Below, one piece after another: positions 1-13,600 of a stretch of 64,000 bases of DNA; the stretch's first letter is position 1; each line of letters begins with the position of its first letter. The notes under the pieces are model-generated. The model was not told where the DNA came from, did no database searches, and saw only the letters and a program-made list of their open reading frames with translations. The DNA is from Trochalopteron elliotii (lineage: Eukaryota > Chordata > Aves > Passeriformes > Leiothrichidae), in NCBI GenBank assembly GCA_024734555.1, contig JANPWX010000215.1, positions 1,866,929 through 1,930,928 on the forward strand, given 5' to 3'. The translations under genes and the position numbers were made by a program.

Positions 1-570
1 TGAATGCAATATTCATTCTTAGTTGCTAACCTAATGCCAAGTGGTTAGGTGAAAAATGCCTTTTTTGGTATTTTGACTCTTTTTTAAATCTAAGCATAGT
101 GTAGATAATACATGGCATTGCTAAAGACACCCTTTAAGCTACATTGCTCATGGTATGGAATTGTCTTTAATTGCTAAGTAGCTTGCCTATGTAAATCTGT
201 GTGAAATCACACCACTGATTCCCACTTTTAGGATTTGGAGTCAAAATAAAACTGAGACTACCTTTTCTTCCTTGTAGATAAAACCTTTTTTAGACCAGCC
301 AGTGGAATTGTCACGTTTCAGAGAAGCGGGGTGAGGCAGCTGCCAGCAGTATGGAACAGCAGCACAGAGAAAAGACGCCTGTTCCCCAAAGCTTTGTTTT
401 CATTACACAAGTCAACAGCCTGAAAAGCCAGGCTGAGGAAGTGATATAGCTTGGATCATGTTCTTTTAGCACTTCCCTACATATTCAACTGTACTTTTTG
501 TTGGCCTTTGTTAAGAGAGAAAGGAATACAAGACTGCACTGCTGAATGCTTGAGTTATTCAGAAGACCAC
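1..570. other. Non-coding sequence upstream of the LTR
   Basis: AT-rich unique-looking sequence. I see no exon, RNA gene or recognisable repeat. A short ORF that begins here runs into the LTR and has no protein-like features. Confidence 0.6.
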
Positions 571-914
571 TGTATTGGGTTTGCATGGCCAAGCTTTGGT
601 GGTGGGCGGGCTGCAGGGGTGGCTTCTGTGAGAAGCTGCCAGAAGCTTATTCATGTAAGACAGAGCCAATCCCTGGCAACTCCAAAGATGGATGTGTTGC
701 TGGTCTAGGCTGGGCCAATTAGAAATAGTGGCAAAGCCTCTGTGATAAGAGATTTAAGGAGAAAAAAAAATTGCAGTTATAATTGCGGCCAGAGAAGAGC
801 AGAGTGAGAATATGTGAGAACAACTATGCTGACAGGAAGATCAGTGGAGAAGGAGGGGCAGGAGGTGATCTAGCACCAGAGCTGGGATTTCTCTGCAGCC
901 CATAAACCATGGCG

Positions 915-920
915 AGACAG
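915..920. repeat. Left copy of target-site duplication AGACAG
   Basis: Six bases matching 1517-1522. In the uninterrupted older LTR this sequence would occur once, so the pair marks the insertion point of the inner element. Confidence 0.6.
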
Positions 921-1516
921 TTGACACAGGGCCAGAATCACCCGCTGGCTCCCAACAACGTGCCGAGAGCGGCTGTTCCCAGATGCCAAGGGGTCTGAGT
1001 AACAGCAGAGCAGGGCTCACTCTCTAGGGCACAGTGCTGTGCTGAAGCGCCCAGGGCAGAGATAAGGACCAGGGAGAGATCTTCCCTATAGATTCCAAGG
1101 AGGTTTATTTCCAGGGAGAATCCAGGGAGGAAAGACCCTGAAGCCTGGTCTGCAGGGACTCATAACAGGGGAGGTTCTAGGGGAGTACAAATTTTTAACC
1201 AATAGGGAAAGAACTGGGGAGGAGCACAAGGCGGGGTTTACCATACATAAACCAATGAGGAGGCACAGGGGGAGGGGAACAGTTCACACAAACCAATGGG
1301 GCTTCCAGAAATGGGATTTCCAGGGGATTTCCTAAAGCAAGGGGCTGGCACAAGGAGGGATTGACAATTCAGCAGGAGGAGGGGCAGGGAACATTCTGTA
1401 ACAAGGGGCAGGTCTAGGGCAAGATGGACAACTAGGGGGGAGGATACAACTTGGGGCTGAACCAACAACACAGGGGGAAATGGAACAAACCATTATACAT
1501 AAACCACGCCACAAGA
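921..1516 (-). mobile_element. Antisense LTR-like element nested inside the older LTR
   Basis: This block of about 596 bp breaks the older LTR and is flanked by the same six bases, AGACAG, on both sides. Read on the minus strand it has LTR features: a start near TGTGGCG, a series of ATTGGTT motifs (inverted CCAAT boxes) over about 1199-1292, an AATAAA polyadenylation signal (TTTATT on the plus strand at 1104-1109), and an end near TGTGTCA. The TG...CA limits fit 922-1513 best, leaving one and three spare bases next to the duplicated target. It therefore looks like a solo LTR, perhaps of the ERVK class, which makes 6-bp duplications. No coding sequence is left. Confidence 0.6.
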
Positions 1517-1522
1517 AGACAG
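1517..1522. repeat. Right copy of target-site duplication AGACAG
   Basis: Matches 915-920. Directly after it the older LTR sequence resumes (CTGTGCCCTGTGCAG). Confidence 0.6.
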
Positions 1523-1736
1523 CTGTGCCCTGTGCAGCTCATGGAAGTCCTCAGGGACGCAGAGATCCACCTGCAGCCCCTGGAAGGGTCCCCCACCAGT
1601 GCAGGTGAATGCTTGACAGGAGGCCGTGACCCTGTGTGAGACCTGTGGAGAGAGGAGCCCATGCTGGACCAGTCTGTCCTTGAAGGACTGCATACCATGG
1701 AAGAGTGACCCATGCTGCAGGTAGAGAGCTGCAGCA

Positions 1737-2169
1737 ATTAAGCGACAGTTTTGGTATCGGTGCCTTTGAAATTGTACTACTACATTTTAAAGATCTTGAT
1801 TTTTTAAGTAAAGTTATTTCCTTAGCAGGGGCAAAGTGCCATTGGAAGTCAAGTTATTATAACATTTGTGTATTATATTTCACCCAGAAATTGTTTTTCC
1901 TTTGCTTTTAGGAGCACTCTTTCATTTATGGTGCAAGGAAACAAACATCGTTTTTGTTTGCCTCTTTTACAATGAATTCTAATTTTGCATCACTGTTTAG
2001 TATATGTATCCCCTAAAACCTGATATTCAAGCCTTTTCTGAAAATAATCAGCTGCTTTTCTAGCTAGATATCAATTAAATATAATACTATTTATATAGAT
2101 ATATATGTAAAAATACAAAAATCTGTATTTGTTTCTTTCAGTTTTATAGTTTGTGCAGTCTCCATCCAT
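1737..2169. other. Non-coding spacer
   Basis: AT-rich sequence with a short TA-rich patch at about 2080-2115. No gene or repeat family recognised. Confidence 0.5.
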
Positions 2170-2289
2170 AGTAGAAAATGCCCTGAACAAACTGCTCTGG
2201 TCTCATGCTGACCCATCTTTGACCACGACGCTCAGCTGGAGACCTCCTGAGCTGCTTTCTCATCTGAATTATTCTGTGATTCTGTGATA
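2170..2289 (+). mobile_element. CR1 retrotransposon 3' tail fragment
   Basis: The end of this segment, CTGAATTATTCTGTGATTCTGTGAT, carries the short tandem ATTCTGTG repeats that close avian CR1 LINEs. Just before it are degraded matches to the usual CR1 3' UTR (GCTCTGGTCTCATG, GCTGGAGACCTCCTGAG). It is strongly 5'-truncated, as most CR1 copies are, and has no ORF2 sequence left. Orientation is plus because the repeated tail is at the right-hand end. Confidence 0.7.
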
Positions 2290-5200
2290 AGTATTTCATG
2301 TTTATATACTTAGCAGCTTGAATGTGCAAATAGACAAGGTAATAAAATACTTCAATTTTAAAGTCCAAGTGTATCTGTTTTCCCTCTGGGAATGTGAGAG
2401 TAGATGTCAGTTTGCAGTGCAAGACCCTGAGCTTCACAGTGCATTCACCTGCCCAGCTTTGAGCAGAATCCAGGCACTGCCCTGGGCTCTGCATGTCCAG
2501 GTGAGCCCTTGGGGCTCAGACAAATACAGCCTTCTAAAATGTGACTTATAGTGCAACTTTCCTGCTTCTAAAAATTAATAGCAGATTTTATTACTCCATT
2601 TCAGAGTGTGCCAGCAATTTGGGTATTTGAGTTTACTGATTAGTTTTTTTTATGCCTTAAGAAATATCAGATAATGGAGATAGATTTGAAGGTTTGGGTT
2701 CAGATGTTTTTTAACTTTCTTTCCTCTCTCCTTAAATTTTCAGCTGAAACATATACAGAAGGTGGAGCTTGTGGAGCTCAAGCTGACACAATTAAATGTC
2801 ACCAAGCTCTGGCAGTGATAAGGACTTTGAGAACTTTTCCCAGTCCTTTTGTGCTTGAGTCTTGCTCTGTTGACCATCAGTTCTGTATTTTTGAAGTCAC
2901 TGACCTTTGGACTTTATCACAAACCATACTAGCTTAAACTTGCAAGATGATACATACATGGCAGCCTCCAAGATAAACCTTGGGAGGGATTAATATTTCT
3001 GAGTTTATGACCAGTTTGCAAGAGACTAGGGTTAAAGGTTTATTTTTCTTCCATTGTTCTTTTCTTGTTTTACTTCCATCAAGGTAATTATTTTTGCATC
3101 TCTTCATTGTATCTCTCACCATAGATTAAACAACTGATTAATACAAAGTAAAAGCAACAAAAAGATAAAGTTATAGCAAAAAATATATTTCACCTTTAGA
3201 TAATCATTTATTAGAGAGTTCATCCATGATGTATATAACATGTTAATAAAGACTAAGGGTGTAGTATTTATGCAAGGAAAGCAGTGTGGCATAAGGTGGT
3301 AATCCTCCAGTGAAGCAGTAACTTCAGGAGCTCCAATTCATCAGAAGCTTTTTGACATCTTTCCCTTGAGCCAGGTCAGTTGAAACTAAAAGCATTGCAA
3401 ATGTCACATACTGAGGGCTGTTGAAGACAGAAGTGACATGCATTTACAAGCCTTTGCTGGCTGGCTTATCTTTGAAGCACTATTGATTACCTCATGAGGA
3501 AGAGGCTGTATATTCTTTCCCTTCTGCCAGAGTGAGGTAAGTTATGTAGGCACAGGTAATAGAAGCAGTGAATTTGGGGGAAAAGATATCTATGGTGAAG
3601 TAAAGTACAATGGACGTGCTGACGTCAAGAAAGGTGCTGTGATTAAAAAAAAAGAAGGGAATGATCAAACCAAGAACTCCAGTTAGTTAACCTATGTTGG
3701 TATGGCAAACAACAGAGCCATTCAAATGACAAATTATTATACCAGCTGTCACATTTTGGCTTTCTAAATTGTTCTGTGCCCATGTCCTTTGCAAAAAGCT
3801 GATTTCCTATGTCTTTGTAAGTAGATCACCATGGCAGAAGGGTGTGGGTCACATGTCTTTTCATAGGCTTTACCTAGGAAACTTCTTAGTTTATTAATAC
3901 AATTGTCTTTTTGGGGACATAGAACTTGGGAAAAGTTTTAGTGTTCCTCTCCTGCAGAGGTGGTAATGTAGACTTCTAATAGTAAGAAAAACTAGATATT
4001 TCATGACAACCAATCCAACCTATTAAAATTTCCATTAGAAATAGTTGAGACATTTATGTCATAAAATAAAATTGTACTATGATAGAACTCTAATCAAATT
4101 ACAATTATTTTCATTTGGCATAAAAAGACATTAGAAATTCTTGCTGTTTATCAACTTAAATTGCTAATTGAAGGAAATGGTTTCTATATCCTTTAGAAGA
4201 TATGCAAAGCACATTTGTATTGCCAAACGAGCCTTTTCAAGATTGCTGCATAGCAGTAGCTGTTGAATGGCTACAGAATGGTTTTTGTACATTTGAAAAC
4301 TGCTGCTTCCATTTCTTTTCTTATCTAAAACCTAATTTAACCTGTTGATTCACCTTGTATTTATAGCAAAGCAAGTGAATAAACCTGACAAGTTTTTTAA
4401 TGCTCATTGTACACAGTAAGCAGAGGTGCATAATGACTAAAGGCAGAACATACTCTCTTTATGGTAAATTTACATACTTTTACTATGCCTATCCGTAGTC
4501 ACTCTATACAATAATAGGACTCCTGTAATGAGAAATGAACATCATGTTGCATATAGCAAATGTCCATTTAAATTCCAAATAAATTTCACAAAGATGTGAG
4601 AACTTTGCTTGCTTGCAGTGTTGGGGAAACATTTGTAGTGTCTGTTTCTTCATGTGATTCTGATTTTTTTTAAAGTTTTAATTTATAAAATTACTTCAGG
4701 CTTCTGTTTTGACATTAGACGTTTCTTAATTTTGCAAGTCACTACACACAAAAGAATTTTCATTCCCATGTGAGAGAATTCAGCAGAGACTGATTTTAAT
4801 AGCATCAAGTATTATAACAAAACATTTTGATTTCAATACTGCCTATCCCAGCAGGAAAGCTTTTATTTCTGAATTCCCCATGGAACTAGCTCTTGTACTT
4901 GCTAATTGCTGTACCACTTCCCTGAAGCTTATCATCACTGAGGTCTAAGTTTCTCACAGAGAACTTGACTGGAAACAAATGCTCAAATAAAGGATATTTT
5001 CCATTAAAAAACAGTAAATTATAGTCCACATTCTCATAATGCCTGTTATCCTATGAATATGTACACATGTACGCAGAATGTAATTACACCTGGAACTGCA
5101 ATAGGAATGCCAGTCTAGTGATGCCTTCTGACTTACCAGTTGAATGTTTGTTTAGTAGCATAGCATGAAGAGCCACATTAGTCATACACAAAGTCTGTAG

Positions 5201-8200
5201 TCAGATTTTGATTATTAAATGATGAAAATATATGTTTTTATTTGAACCCATTTCAGAGCAATCTGTTTTTAAATGAATAACATATAAAAAATCCAAGAAA
5301 TTTCCCACATTGGTTAATTTCTAAGGGCTTTTACATAGGATCATGTAAAAAACCCCAACTATTTGCATAATGGGAACATTGTATTAAATTAGATCATGTT
5401 CAGACTGTGAGTGTGTCTTATAGCCCAAGTTCTTTTATACTGAATAGCATCAAAATCACATAATGTTGATTTTTTTGTTTCTTATGGTAAGTATAACAGA
5501 TTATGTGAGGCAAGAAGAAACCAGAAATGTTAAAAAAAAATAATGTATATGCAGATGAAGGGTAGCAGTGTGTTCTGGTTTCAGACCGGAGGCAGACTTT
5601 AAGTCAACATATCTGGAGTTAATATAAGGTGCAAGTGGTTTAATTCAGAATTTAAATTACTACTGCAGTAAGTAAAAGAAGGCTTTGATCAAGAAGATAA
5701 TTTTTTACAAAGATGACAAGAGGGTGCAGGTTCCTATTACAGCAAAAAAATGTTGGATTGCATTCCAAAAGGTCTGGTAAATCAATAGATAAAATGAAAG
5801 GACTCAGTGAACCTCCTTTCATAATCTCTCCATCATGTAAAGACTCTCTTTTCAGTACAGAAATGGTAAATCTAAGTAGTTGCAACTGCTGAAGAGTTGT
5901 CTTGACATGACCAGGAACTACACCACACAGCCACACTGGCTATTTATGTAACCCATAGGTACACATGTTGTTACATTTACTAGATAATACAAAATGTTAC
6001 TAAATCAGATCTCAAACTCCTTCCCAAAATGTTCCTTACATTATCATGCGTATTTTATGCATAAAGATAAATATTTGGAGGTTTTTTCCTGTATCTTTTC
6101 AAAGGTTGGAAAGACCAACTGACCTGCTCTTTATGATTGATAATAGGAGAAATCTGACAAGCTTTGTATCTGTAATAATACCACATTAAATAACAGTATG
6201 TCATGTCTGAATGATTATAAGAATTGTACTGGTAGGTAAAAAAAAAAAAAATCTGTTCATTGTTCAGTCTTAGCAATAAACTATTTCTTATTGAAAAATA
6301 AATAGAATTTTACTACCTAATTCCTCTTATCGGTAGAACATTGCTATCACCTTTTTCATGTTTCACTGATCTTTAAATGACACACGCAATATTAATGAGT
6401 TTAAGTGTTATTTTCAAGGAGAGGTTTTGTATGTACTGCCTATCTTTTGTTTAACAAGGAAGCATTTTCTGCTTTGGAGGCTGGACTTACTCTACCTCTT
6501 TTCTTTCACCTCTTTTCCTACTAAAGAGATCATATAATTGTCAATGTGCAATTTCAAGGAACAACTGTAGAAATCTTTTTTAAGTAGGTTTCATTCTTCA
6601 GCTCTGGCCATTTTGATACAAGATGCTGAATTGTGAAGTTCTTCTTTGATGTATGTTGAGCATGGGTATCTTTCAACATAGTCATATCAAATCCTGCCTC
6701 TTCTTCTGACATTGCATTGACCCATGGTGATTTTTTTCATCCAGCCTTTGTAATTTTGAATGGGTTTGTCTGGTCCTGTTTAAGTTTGCTTATATCTTGG
6801 TTGTAGCAGTGATTCAGACTGGCTTTGAAGAACTGATGCTTATGTATCAAATAGATAAATGCTTTAATAAATGCCTAGAATGTGCTATGCTTTCATCCTC
6901 AGTTATTTCCAGGACTCCCCAGAGTCCCTGGCTTTGCTCTTAGTTTGCTTTGTTCTTATGAATCTTCATTGGACAGCATCTAATTCATGATGCAAAACAC
7001 TGTACCATGTGTTGATGATTGTATATAGATATGGATTGGTTCCTTTTCTTCCCTCAGGGAAGAAGTTGCAAAACATTAACCCATTGATATTTTGAGACAT
7101 GCTGTTTGTGTTTTATGCAAACACAAATTGTTTCATTTGGCATCTTTTTTATACGGATCCTGGAAACGATTGTAGGTGCAGATAAATTATATCTCTCCCC
7201 TCATATATACAACAATTTCCTCCATTATTCTACAGACCATCACCCCAAACAGGTGTTTAAGCATGTGGTTCATCTTACATGCATTTAACATATTGTGTTT
7301 TCTTTGACAGCTGAGCCCTCAAAAAGAGGCTCCTGTCACCTTAGGAGATGGCTGAGACCAGAGGAAATATGTTTAGGTGATGCTTAAAGTGCTTGACCAT
7401 TTGCTGGCTCCAAAATCTTGGGGGATTTAAATGCTAGGGTTAAATAGGCAGGTAGTTAGCTTAATTGCATTTTAAAAATTTGTATTGGTTTTTACAGGGT
7501 ATTGATTTTGCACATCATCCAACTTGTCCGAGGACTCCCAGCTTAACTGATCATTTGCACAACCTTCCTAGGCTGAAGTCTTTTGAGATAACACACCTAG
7601 AAGTGCAGAGGGCTGTATTTACAAAGAGCAGTGGCAGTAAGGGGTGAGGGATTATTGTGAGCAGCCCTGCCAAGATCATTTCAACAGCATGAAAACTGCT
7701 GATAAACGCCGTGGAACAAACCTGAAGTCCCCAGTTCACGGGAGCCTGCTGGACCAGATAGGCTTGAATGGCTGCCAGTGTGTGAATCAGATGTCACTTG
7801 GGTTTGTGCTAGAGCAGACAATCTGTTTCTGCAGCACTGGGGCCTGAAAAGAGGGAATGAATAAATAGGAAGAGACTCCATACACAATATCCCTTTCATG
7901 TTACCCGGAAAACCAGTTTTATGCCAAATTACTCTGGGATCAGACTTGTGCCATTTACCTTATTGGAAAGCAATAGCTCCCCTTTATCAGTCAGTACAGT
8001 ATTCATTTTCATTCCCATCTTTGCATTAAAGAAAGGGATAGGGTTTCTTTGAGAATAGCATTGAATTAGGTTTCATTCTGTGAGGCCATGCAACTGTTGA
8101 TAAATAATTCTATTTGCCAACACTTAAATCATTTGTTTTCACAATAAGGAGAATTTAAATTTTCTTTTAACTTAGTTGAAATTTCATTGGTTGTAGGTTC

Positions 8201-10396
8201 TGTTCTACTCCTGGGACTCTCTCTGCCCCACATAGAGCAAATGCCAAATTAGAGAGCAAAGTAATTTTTTTTTTTTTTAATTTCAAGTTTTGTTCCTCCC
8301 CCAGAAACACAAACATGCATGTGCACAGATACACAATCCATCATTTTGAATTCTGGTTTTGGTCATTGCAAATGGCTTGAATTATTTAAAACATAGAAGG
8401 GAGGGACCCAGTAACTTTTTATATTTAGCAGTGAAGCTTAACTGTGTTCTTACCGTAGCTCTAGTAGGCCATCTCTTTTGTTAACATTTGGTTTAGATGG
8501 TTTTCAGGTCTCTTAACTATATTCATGAATTTTCTAGTTACCTGACCTTTAACTAACTGCCGTTTTCTCTCAGAAATTTGAAAAACGTTTACGTTGGATG
8601 CAGACAGAAAAGAAGAACTTTGAGTGATCTGTCCAGCCAGTCAGTGAAAAGACATTCCCAGGTCTAAGTTTCTGAAGACATAGATTATTGTGAGTGATAT
8701 ATTGGCACTTGATATTAACCAAGTAATGCATGTATGGAAGCAGCCAGGATAGCAAACAGTGGTTTCTGAACAGGGAGACATGACACAATTACAATTTGTT
8801 GCCTCAGTGCAGGGCTGTTATCCTTCCCCATTGCCCTTCTTTCTAAATAAACTTGTTGTTTTGTGTACCCTATTTAATAATCAGGAAAGTAGGGAAGTTG
8901 CTATCAGGGCAGAAATGAATGATGTGTAGAAGAAAGGAAGGCTTAATTTAGATTTAGAATTAATCCTTTTGGGTCTTTTGCAAAATATTTTTTTCTCTCA
9001 GGGAGTGTGATTTTTTTGGTGGTGCCTTCATGTCTTGCCACTCTTTTAATAATTGTACCTCTTTCCATGAAGCCCTTCTCAAATTATCACCATATCATTA
9101 TGTCCCTGGTGCTATATTATTCCAATAGTATTTTGTGTCTGTTGCTGATTTAAGCCATAAATATTTCAAAAGCTCAAAGTTTAAAAAAAATCAATGATAA
9201 CATATATGCAGCATCCATAATATATAAAGACAGTGGTCTGAAATGGCCATTTGAAAGTTCTAGAAAATTAATCATCATAATATTTATTGCAGAACTGTCC
9301 TCTTTATCAACATAATTATTATAGTTATTGATATTACTACAGGCATCCTGTTATTGTACCTTGTACTTATTAGATGGGAGCCTGTTTCACAGGCAAAGTT
9401 TCTACAGCCTTTTTTGCCAAGTATTTGAAATAGTGAGATGTATTTGGACTTAGCTGCCCAGAGATGTTCCTGCACCATCCTAACAACTTTTTATCCACCA
9501 GCTCTACTTTCTCCATTGTTCAGAGGCAGATCTGCAGCACTGACCCATGGCTGCCTTCTGCTGCACTACACATGAAGGTTAGGACATCAGCACCAAATAT
9601 CTGAGCACAGTGACCCCACTACTCTGTAGCCCACAGGCACAAGCGTGTGAAGCAATAGGAAGCATATGCTCCTGGTGGCCTCCAGCCCTGAAGTCTCTGA
9701 AACACATGGGCAATGTCCAGGAAATGGTATCAAAGCAGAGCTGTAGCAGTAATTGTGCTCTCTCTCTCTGGCTGCAGCTTTTTGGTGTCATGCTTTTGAC
9801 TCCAAATGCTACCAGAAATAATTGAATCCCACCTGTGGTTGCAGCTCCCCTCTGTGTCTGGTTTTAAACAATTATGAGTTTGGAGCCTCTGGGTGAAGAC
9901 ATATTATAGTAATTTTAAACCCCCATATTCATTTATTGGCTCAGCTTTCTCTTTGTCAATTTGGTTTTTAATCCTGTAAAAATAAACTGCTGAGGACTTC
10001 AGCAGTTCAGAATTAGGAGTTCAGAATTAAATGGCTTTTAGTTGTATGCCTCCCAATAGGCTTCATAGTTCTGATGGGATTTCACAATGCTGATGCTCTG
10101 CTGGGCAGAAATGCCCAATGCCCAGGCTGAAAGGGCATCTTTGCCACAACCAGCACAGCAGGTCCTGTGAGCTCTGTCTTACCACCCCAGTGCTTCACAC
10201 AAGCTATAGCTCTATTTAGCTGGATAACCACAGTAATAATGATAACAATAGTAATGTGAATTTTATTGTTCTGTCGAGGAGAAACCAGACTGGCTGCCAA
10301 CCCTGAAAGTTTCATCTGGATTTCCTCCAGCATGCTCCTCAACGCCTGTGGCAAAGACTGTACAGCTCTGATTATGCCTCATCCTGTTGCCTGCAG
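2290..10396. other. Long non-coding stretch
   Basis: AT-rich sequence with short homopolymers (for example a T run at about 8265-8278) and scattered short ORFs lacking known motifs. I see no RNA gene, no recognisable repeat family and no convincing exon. Slightly GC-richer patches occur near 9480-9830 and 10080-10350 but I cannot assign them. Confidence 0.45.
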
Positions 10397-10674
10397 GTTT
10401 TGTCAGAGAGATGTTTGTATGCAGCTAATGGGACTGTCATGAGAACTGAGGCCCTGAGGGTCAGAGACAGTTTAAGTCTCAGGAGTACCAGTAAAGTTTC
10501 TGAGTTTGATGCTTACAGCAAATTAACAATGTATTTAAACTCGCTGACTAGAAATATTTATAATCATAATCAAAGTATTATTTGGCATATAAAGCCTTGT
10601 GAACTTTTTGTAGGTCAGTTTTGGAAGTTTATTTGGAAGAATTATCCGGTAATAATATTCGAGCCCACAGAAAG
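10397..10674 (+). other. Candidate exon, unrecognised (splice-bounded open segment)
   Basis: The segment follows a plausible acceptor (CCTGTTGCCTGCAG, ending at 10396) and is followed by a consensus-like donor (AAAG then GTAAGT, GT at 10675-10676). Between them one plus-strand frame stays open for all 278 bases (92 codons plus 2 nt). The translation contains no domain I know. It could be an exon of a non-coding transcript or of an uncharacterised gene, or it could be chance: with six frames over 64 kb some such coincidences are expected. No ATG context, promoter or partner exon of matching phase was found. Confidence 0.15.
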
Positions 10675-13600
10675 GTAAGTTCTGACATGTTTGTGACTTT
10701 TTGTATATATCAACGCATTCAACAGTTTACAGAGCTGACCAAACAAGATTTTCTTTTCATGAAACAGTGAGATTGGGTAATCTGTTGTACTTTCTCAATT
10801 AGTTGTAATGAGAGGCATTTGACTACATTATTGGAAAACTAATATAATTATCAGATGCTGTATAGGAAAATTCATAATGATTTGGAGCTGCTGGGAACAT
10901 TTAATGAGATCTTTTTTTTGCTTTCATTCATTCAAGTATGTCCTTAAGCAGTTAGATTGGTAAAGGTTAAGATATTTTGACATTAAAAAGTTTCTTAAAT
11001 GCAGAATTCTTGTATAGTGGGGTCTGTTCATGTCCCAAACCTTATCTGAGCCTGATTACAATGGAGAACATTTCTTCGGGGTTTTTTTGTCATTTTTTCC
11101 ATGATGAAATTTCTGTCATAAATTATGATAAAGCTAGATTTTTCCTGCTATCAGATTGCTGCTTAATCTGCAAATCCAATGCAGAAAAAAAAAAGCTTTA
11201 TTGGGAGGTTTAAATACTCAGAATGTTTTTGAGTAGAAAAAAAAGGACAAAATGAAAAAAAAAAGAAGACACAATAATAATTGTTGTGTGCACGCATTTT
11301 TAAATTCTAACTACAGCTTGTGGCTATTCAATGCTATAAGACAGACTTCATGACTACATTTAAATATAGTGGTAACCCAACAAAAATTCATTTATCCCTC
11401 TGTATTAGAAAAATGACTCCTGAAGAACAAAAGTTGTCTGCAGTTTTAAGTAAGCTGTATCTTTGAGTATAACTTTGAGGTAATTGTTTTTATGTTGTAT
11501 AATATGACCCAAATATTGTGGTTTTGTCAGCATGTCTAATAGGTTGCTCAATACCCTTGTTCTGCACAGGTCATTGAGCCCATTCATGTTCAATGATATA
11601 CAGTATGAATGCTCATGGGTAGTTTGATACATCTTTAATAGCAGGTGAAGGAAATGGCACAAGTTTATTTTTTGACCTTCTGGAAGTGCATTTCCAGATG
11701 AAGAGAATTGCACTTTTAGCTTGATCAATGAAATGAGAAATTTTGGTGTAGAAAATGTTTAATTACTGCAGATAAACTTCTGAGAGCTGGCCAGTCATTT
11801 CCTGTGATTGCCATTATAATGCAAATTAAAGGAACATTTGTTTTAGATAAATTATTGTACAAAGTGAAAGGTCATCACAAGCATTTTCATCTCACTTCTG
11901 AGTTCTTGGATTAGTTTATGCCAGTTGAACAACTTTGTTTCTGGCCTCAGTGCAAAATGCTCTGAATATGTAGCTCTGCTCAGGGCTTTTAGTTTGAGAC
12001 TACATGAAAGAACTCTAAATACTTGATCACAAGTAATATATACTAAAAGTTGATGTCAGTGGACATTAAAAAAGTTTAAAGTGGACAACTTACTTCTTAG
12101 AAAGTGATTATTTGATATAAAAAATCATTATGATTATCATGATGACAAAAATTCTCTAGTGTTAATAAAATCAATATTATACTGAACAGACAAATATTAA
12201 AAGAACCCTGAAAACCTAGTCCTAAACAACCATTAACTTTGTTGATGTAGAATTAAAATGGTTTGAGGTCATTCTGGGCCATTTACCAAGTTGCACAAAA
12301 CCAAATTCATGAGACACAAGACAGGCAGTTCCAGCATGATCCTGAATAATTTTGGTGGAGTCATAACAAAGAGGTGTTAGAAGCTAGTGATACTTATCTG
12401 GAGTATGAGATACCTGTACTCTCTGACATGCCACTGATCTGATGGGTGTGAGGAATAATTATAGTGCTGTATTGGAGTGTAACTGTGAATTGAATAAACT
12501 GGGACAACCAAACTGGGAGAGGAGTGGGAGGAGGATGAGATGTAGGCACTCCTCCAATGTGCCTCTTCTCTGGCAGATCACCAGGCTGTGTCTTCTTGCT
12601 CTGAAAATTGCTGGCACAGGAGTGGTGAAATTGCTCAATTACACCTTAAGCAATTAATTAATTAATTACACAATAAGACTTTTTACCATTTTGTATCAGA
12701 GTATACACAGCATAAAGGAGTTTTAAAACTTAATGGAGGCACAATGTCACGTATTCTGAAGGACTGCATGGAGGGCTCATGTGGTGAAGTCTGCTAAATA
12801 TGATGGGAAGAAGTATAAAACAAGTCTGTATTTAAGTGTCTTTTAACATGGTGTATCTAAAGTCTGTGGAAGAGAAGTCTCTTTCCCACTGGATAACCAG
12901 TCTTCCTGCCTGACACTGTTCATGGATGGCAGATGACAGTAGTGCTCTCAACTTGCACACAGTGCAAGGACTTAAAGACCACAGTGGTCTGTCTCAAACA
13001 CTGTTATGGTCCCAGAAGGACTTTGCCATGAGATAAGCACTGAACAGCGTGACAGGATGGCACTAACTCCAGACCTGGTGGAGGTGAGATCTGGTTAGCA
13101 CATTCTGGGTAATGCATCCAGACAAAAATTCCCACAGTGACAAGCAGTGTAAAGAAACAACTGCACGCACACATCACCAATCAAACAAAAGTCAACTCAA
13201 GTTATGGGACAGTTGGTATCAGCAATCACCAAAGACCACCACAGCCCACTCTGAATATGCCTCCCTGGATACCTAGAACTTGGACTGTAAGTGGGACCTT
13301 GAGATAAGATAAAGGTAGTACTATTGTCTGGGGAAAAAAAAAAAATCAGCTAGTGGCATTGTTGTGTTTCTCTCACAGCCTCTGCTCTTAAGAGTCTTCA
13401 GGAAATGGAACTGGGATTATCATTAGTTGACAGGACTGACTTACACCTGGGTGCCATTCAGTAAGGTGTAACATTGCCACGTTTGTGAAAGTGTTTTACC
13501 ATTGAGGAAAATGGCTAATGGGCAGCTTTATGACATGGCTGGCAAATCATCAGTGATCAGTTTCCTTTTTATGAAGAAAGGAGGGTTAGGAATGGGGAAT

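Larger units (their letters stand above)
571..1736 (+). mobile_element. Old ERVL-type LTR, 3'-truncated, split by a later insertion
   Basis: The left end starts TGTATTGGGTTTGCATGG and continues through a purine/GC-richer stretch (GGTGGTGGGCGGGCTGCAGG, GCTTCTGTGAGAAGCTGCC) that I recognise from LTRs common in passerine genomes. Homology runs from 571 to about 920. It resumes at about 1517 with GTGCAGCTCATGGAAG, ATCCACCTGCAGCCCC and a series of degenerate units such as GAGCCCATGCTGGACCAG. It stops at about 1736, short of the expected 3' LTR end, so the element is truncated. No internal gag or pol sequence is present next to it. The family assignment is from memory of avian repeats and needs a repeat-library search; that this is an interrupted LTR is the stronger claim. 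Confidence 0.75.

Noticed and set aside
451..708. 85-codon plus-strand ORF
   Set aside because: Most of it lies inside the ERVL-type LTR, which does not code.
2743..2937. Open frame after a strong acceptor-like site (CTTAAATTTTCAG)
   Set aside because: No donor and no polyadenylation signal in a fitting place; peptide not recognised.
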